Assembly (NCBI GenBank): GCA_050742535.1
Contig: JBOGIQ010000109.1
Location: forward strand, 1 to 16,736
Length of the DNA stretch: 16,736 bases
Direction of reading: 5' to 3'
Source: Gp6-AA40 sp050742535
GTDB lineage: Bacteria; Acidobacteriota; Vicinamibacteria; Vicinamibacterales; UBA2999
Within the stretch, counting starts at the first letter, position 1, and every line of letters begins with the position of its first letter. Position numbers and translations under genes: made by a program. The notes beneath the pieces are model-generated. The model saw nothing but the letters and a program-made list of their open reading frames with translations. It did no database searches and was not told where the DNA came from. Below are positions 14,223 to 16,736 of the stretch, piece after piece.

Positions 14223-14672
14223 ATGGAAGTCATTCTCAGAGAACACGTCGACAACCTGGGGAAGCGCGGCGAGATCGTCAAGGTCGCCGACGGCTTCGCC
14301 CGCAACTACCTGCTGCCGCGCAAGCTGGCATTGCCCGCCACCGCAGGCAACCGCAAGCACGTCGAGCGCGAGCGGAAGATCATGGAGACGCGTGAAGCCG
14401 AGGAGAAGGCGGGCGCGGAGGCCATTTCCACACGTCTGGCCGCGGTCGACATCTCCATCGCACGCCGCGTCGGCGATACCGAGCAGCTCTACGGCTCGGT
14501 GACCGCCGCGGACATCGTCGAGTTCCTCAAGGCCAAGGGGTTCGAGGTCGATCGGCGCAAGCTGATCCTGCCCGAGCCGCTCAAGGCGCTCGGCGAGTTC
14601 GACGTGCCGCTGAAGCTGCACCGCGAAGTGACGGTGCCGCTGAAGGTGAAGGTCGTCAAGGAAGGCGCGTAA
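14223..14672 (+). CDS. rplI: 50S ribosomal protein L9
   Basis: L9 binds 23S rRNA near the L1 stalk and helps keep the reading frame. The 149-aa protein has the family's N-terminal domain (MEVILREHVDNLGKRGEIVKVADGFARNYLLPRKLA), a long connecting helix (residues 41-75) and the C-terminal domain (LYGSVTAADIVEFLKAKGFEVDRRKL, LGEFDVPLKLHREVTVPLKVKV). Length is normal. Only a short GAGG (14215-14218) precedes the ATG, close behind the REP-like doublet. It is the last gene of the ribosomal operon and converges on a minus-strand gene. Confidence 0.97.
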   Translation: MEVILREHVDNLGKRGEIVKVADGFARNYLLPRKLALPATAGNRKHVERERKIMETREAEEKAGAEAISTRLAAVDISIARRVGDTEQLYGSVTAADIVEFLKAKGFEVDRRKLILPEPLKALGEFDVPLKLHREVTVPLKVKVVKEGA

Positions 14673-14679
14673 CCGATAC

Positions 14680-14743
14680 GGCGGCGGCCACAGCTGCTTC
14701 AACCAGGCAGCGCGCACGTCAGCGCGCTCAATTGGCCGCCGCC
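14680..14743. terminator. Large inverted repeat between convergent genes, possible bidirectional terminator
   Basis: Perfect 11-bp outer arms GGCGGCGGCCA (14680-14690) and TGGCCGCCGCC (14733-14743) enclose an inner hairpin AGCGCGC (14709-14715) / GCGCGCT (14722-14728). There is no T-run, so it is not a classical intrinsic terminator. It covers the 26-bp gap after rplI and the last codons of the minus-strand gene. Confidence 0.5.
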
Positions 14744-15556
14744 ACTTCCCTCGCTCGTGAGATACAGCGTGCGATTGCCATCGAACGCCACGCCCTCGCC
14801 CTGCGGCTCTTGTGCTTGCCGCACCGAAAAACGAAGGTCAGGCTTCATCGATTTGCCGGCAACGAGCGCGGCCGTCGGGTAGAACGCCACTTCGTTGTTG
14901 GTCCTCACGACTACTGTTTTTCCATCGGCGGACACGTCGGCGTCGGTGACGCGCGGGATCCCCAGCTCACCAATTCGCGCCGCCTTCACCTGGCCCGGAT
15001 GGCTCGTCGAAATACGGTAGAGGATTCCCGCATCGTCTTTCGTAATCACGAACAGGTTTTCGTCGACCACGAACAGCGCTTCGGCGTCGTGGGCGCCGTC
15101 GGGGTAGGTGGCGGTGAACACTTCCGGCGGGGCGGTATTCGCATCCGCGGGTTGCGGCTCCGGGATGCGGTAAACAGTGACCGCCGATCGGCGCCGCTCG
15201 TTGTCGCCGATATCGGCAATGTAGAGGCAGTCGCCCGACGGACAGTGCGCGGCGCTCACGTCTTCCCAGTCCACCACGGTTGCGTTGGAAACGCGGACCT
15301 GGCCGCGGATGGTCCCGCTGGCGTCGAACGCATACAACATCGGCTGACCTGAATCGTTCAGCGTCCACAGCACCCCACTGGTGCGACGGCTGAGCGTGAG
15401 GCCACTGGCCTCCTTGATACGCGGGAGCGGCTTCTTGCTGGCAACCTGACACGGGCCCGGGGTCTCGCGTTGACCGACGCCGCTCGTCAGCGCGGCAACG
15501 GTACCGAGCAGGCAAAGCGTGATTGCCAGGAGCCATGGAGCCCGTATTCTGCGCAT
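14699..15556 (-). CDS. Secreted propeller-like protein, paralog 1
   Basis: I do not recognise a named family. The 285-aa protein starts with a signal peptide (MRRIRAPWLLAITLCLLGTVAA). Short beta-propeller-like repeats carry acidic motifs: EASGL, LWTLNDSG (63-70), VDWEDVSAA (95-103), CLYIADIGDN (110-119), TYPDGAHDAEA (150-160), FVITKDDAGILYR and VTDADVS. It closely resembles the next gene, so the two are a tandem duplication. Four mature cysteines (C36, C105, C110, C281) are conserved in both copies. Repeated Asp/Asn loops suggest metal binding, but no catalytic triad is seen. The C-terminal dozen residues overlap a large inverted repeat. No strong ribosome binding site is visible. Periplasmic or secreted; function unknown. 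Confidence 0.8.
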   Translation of the reverse strand: MRRIRAPWLLAITLCLLGTVAALTSGVGQRETPGPCQVASKKPLPRIKEASGLTLSRRTSGVLWTLNDSGQPMLYAFDASGTIRGQVRVSNATVVDWEDVSAAHCPSGDCLYIADIGDNERRRSAVTVYRIPEPQPADANTAPPEVFTATYPDGAHDAEALFVVDENLFVITKDDAGILYRISTSHPGQVKAARIGELGIPRVTDADVSADGKTVVVRTNNEVAFYPTAALVAGKSMKPDLRFSVRQAQEPQGEGVAFDGNRTLYLTSEGSGGGQLSALTCALPG

Positions 15557-15605
15557 GTCCGGAGAGATGCGATCACCGTGCCGTCTTCCTCGCGCCGTCC
15601 AGGTC

Positions 15606-16487
15606 TCATGAGGCTGAACAGCGTAAGCTGACGAGTCTGCCGGCCCTGTTCAACGGTCCGCCCTCGCTGGCCAGATAGATCGTCCCGTCGTCGGCGAGCG
15701 CGACAGCTTCGCCTTGCGGCTCGCGTAGCCCGTCGATAGGAATTCGAAGTCCATGGGCGACGCGTCCGCCGCGAACGAGGTCCGCGGTGCGATACATCAC
15801 CAATTCGTCGGAGGTACGCACGACCACCGCTGTCTGATCCGGTGAGGTTTCGGCGTCGGTCACTGCCGGCAGGCCGAGCTCCGCGATACGCTCGAGCGTA
15901 ATGTCGCCGCTGTCGCCCAGCAGCGATGTCGATCGATAGAGCGCACCGCTGCGATCCCTGGTGATGATGAACAGACGGCCGTCGGCAACGAACGACGCTT
16001 CGGCGTTGTGCGGACCATCAGGATAGGTCACGGTAAAGACGTCGGGACGGCTGGTTTGCCGTGCCTGTGGATCGGGTTCCGGCACGCGGAAGACGCGAAC
16101 ACTCTTCCGCACCATATCGTTGTCGCCGATATCAGCGATGTACAGGCAGTTGCCAGCGGGACAGGGGGCGGCCGAGATGTCTTCCCAGTCGCGCGCGGAG
16201 ATCGGCAGGCGCACGCGTCCCTGCACTGCGCCCGTTGCGTCAATCGCAAACAGCACGGGGTCGTTGCCCGAATCGTTGTGTGTCCAGAGGAGCCCTTCGC
16301 GCCGCCGGCTCACTGCCAGTCCGCTCGCTTCGGGAACATCGCGCAGATTCGCCGGATCGCCCGTCCGCGTACACGGGCCAACCTTCCGTTTCGGCGACAG
16401 CGCCGCAGCCGCAAACAAGGCCGCGAGCACGCAGGCGGCCGACGCCGCCAGTTTCAAGAGTCCACGTCCCCGCGTCAATCGCCCCAT
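15606..16487 (-). CDS. Secreted propeller-like protein, paralog 2
   Basis: This 293-aa protein, upstream of and paralogous to the 14699-15556 gene, has an N-terminal signal or anchor segment (about residues 10-30, LLKLAASAACVLAALFAAAA). It shares the same ordered motifs: EASGLAVSRR, LLWTHNDSG, RDWEDISAAPCPAGNCLYIADIGDN, VFTVTYPDGPHNAEA, FIITRDRSGALYR, LPAVTDAETS, VVVRTSDE and LREPQGEAVAL. Mature cysteines are C39, C109, C114 and C290, the same pattern as paralog 1. The signal sequences and the weakly conserved stretch around residues 183-200 have diverged, so the duplication is not recent. The two genes are 49 bp apart and probably co-transcribed. Function unknown; a small ligand- or metal-binding propeller is the most I can infer. 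Confidence 0.8.
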   Translation of the reverse strand: MGRLTRGRGLLKLAASAACVLAALFAAAALSPKRKVGPCTRTGDPANLRDVPEASGLAVSRRREGLLWTHNDSGNDPVLFAIDATGAVQGRVRLPISARDWEDISAAPCPAGNCLYIADIGDNDMVRKSVRVFRVPEPDPQARQTSRPDVFTVTYPDGPHNAEASFVADGRLFIITRDRSGALYRSTSLLGDSGDITLERIAELGLPAVTDAETSPDQTAVVVRTSDELVMYRTADLVRGGRVAHGLRIPIDGLREPQGEAVALADDGTIYLASEGGPLNRAGRLVSLRCSAS

Positions 16488-16544
16488 CCCTTCATCTTCG
16501 TCGGAAAACCGTTTGCGCTGGTAAACTCCAACCTCCGATTCCCA

Positions 16545-16586
16545 ACTGACGACTCAAAACTGATCACTGACCACTGACCACTGACC
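16545..16586 (+). repeat. ACTGACC heptamer tandem repeat abutting a start codon
   Basis: Six consecutive 7-bp units are ACTGACG, ACTCAAA, ACTGATC and ACTGACC three times. The last unit ends directly at the ATG of the MetE-like gene (16587), so the repeat occupies the position of the ribosome binding site. It lies in the 99-bp gap between divergent genes. Confidence 0.85.
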
Positions 16587-16736
16587 ATGCTGAAAGCGAC
16601 CGCTGGAAGGATTCTGCCGACGACGATCACGGGCTCGCTGCCGCGGCCGAGTTGGTATACGGAAAATCTGGGGATTAAGTCGTTTCTCGACGCGATGGTG
16701 CTCTCGCGGTTCCGCGAGCAGTATGTCGACGCGCTG
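16587..16736 (+). CDS. Cobalamin-independent methionine synthase (MetE-like) family, 5' part only
   Basis: The first 50 codons run off the window. LPTTITGSLPRPSWY (residues 10-24) is the typical N-terminal signature of MetE C-terminal-domain-like methyltransferases (UROD/MetE superfamily), where the following fold binds zinc and a thiol acceptor such as homocysteine. The zinc ligands lie beyond the window, so a methionine synthase role cannot be separated from other thiol methyltransferases or epoxyalkane:CoM-transferase-like relatives. The ATG directly follows a 7-bp tandem repeat with no ribosome binding site. Confidence 0.75.
   Translation, partial: MLKATAGRILPTTITGSLPRPSWYTENLGIKSFLDAMVLSRFREQYVDAL

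Noticed and set aside
16545..16586. CRISPR array
   Set aside because: The units are 7 bp with no spacers; no cas genes are near. No CRISPR-like array is seen anywhere in the window.

Overview
The window is a GC-rich piece of bacterial chromosome carrying core housekeeping genes and a Gram-negative envelope (heptose/LPS assembly, a LolB-like lipoprotein, periplasmic proteins). An Acidobacteriota member, perhaps Vicinamibacteria-like, fits best. That placement is inferred from gene content, base composition and the abundant short hairpin and heptamer repeats; no taxonomic marker was compared.

Layout. (1) 34-399: a small exported Gly/Arg/Glu repeat protein. (2) 457-3933, minus strand: a tightly overlapping LPS operon read Trm112-like zinc ribbon > GT9 heptosyltransferase > O-antigen ligase family protein > heptose-7-phosphate kinase. 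(3) 3989-10569, plus strand: TPR protein, LolB-like lipoprotein, glutamine cyclotransferase, ispE, GT39/ArnT-like transferase, SAM methyltransferase. From the cyclotransferase onward, neighbouring genes overlap by 4-16 bases. (4) tRNA-Gln, prs, rplY, pth. (5) rpsF, rpsR, rplI. (6) 14699-16487, minus strand: two tandem paralogous secreted propeller-like proteins. (7) The first 50 codons of a MetE-like methyltransferase at the right edge.

Working together. Regions 3-4 follow the order TPR-lolB-ispE-tRNA-Gln-prs-rplY-pth, which I recall from Pseudomonas, with extra genes slotted in. This supports calling the 5399 lipoprotein a LolB counterpart. The minus-strand operon and the GT39 enzyme both point to lipid-linked glycan and LPS core assembly.

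The most unusual layer is non-coding. At least eight short hairpins each start with GTAG or GTGG. Some lie between genes, one is read through inside a coding sequence, two supply a gene's stop codon, and two form mirror-image doublets. They look like REP/BIME elements, and no transposase is visible here. A second layer is three unrelated 7-bp tandem repeats, two of them arranged as inverted pairs. In addition, the lolB-like start codon lies in a hairpin loop, and one gene appears to start at CTG.
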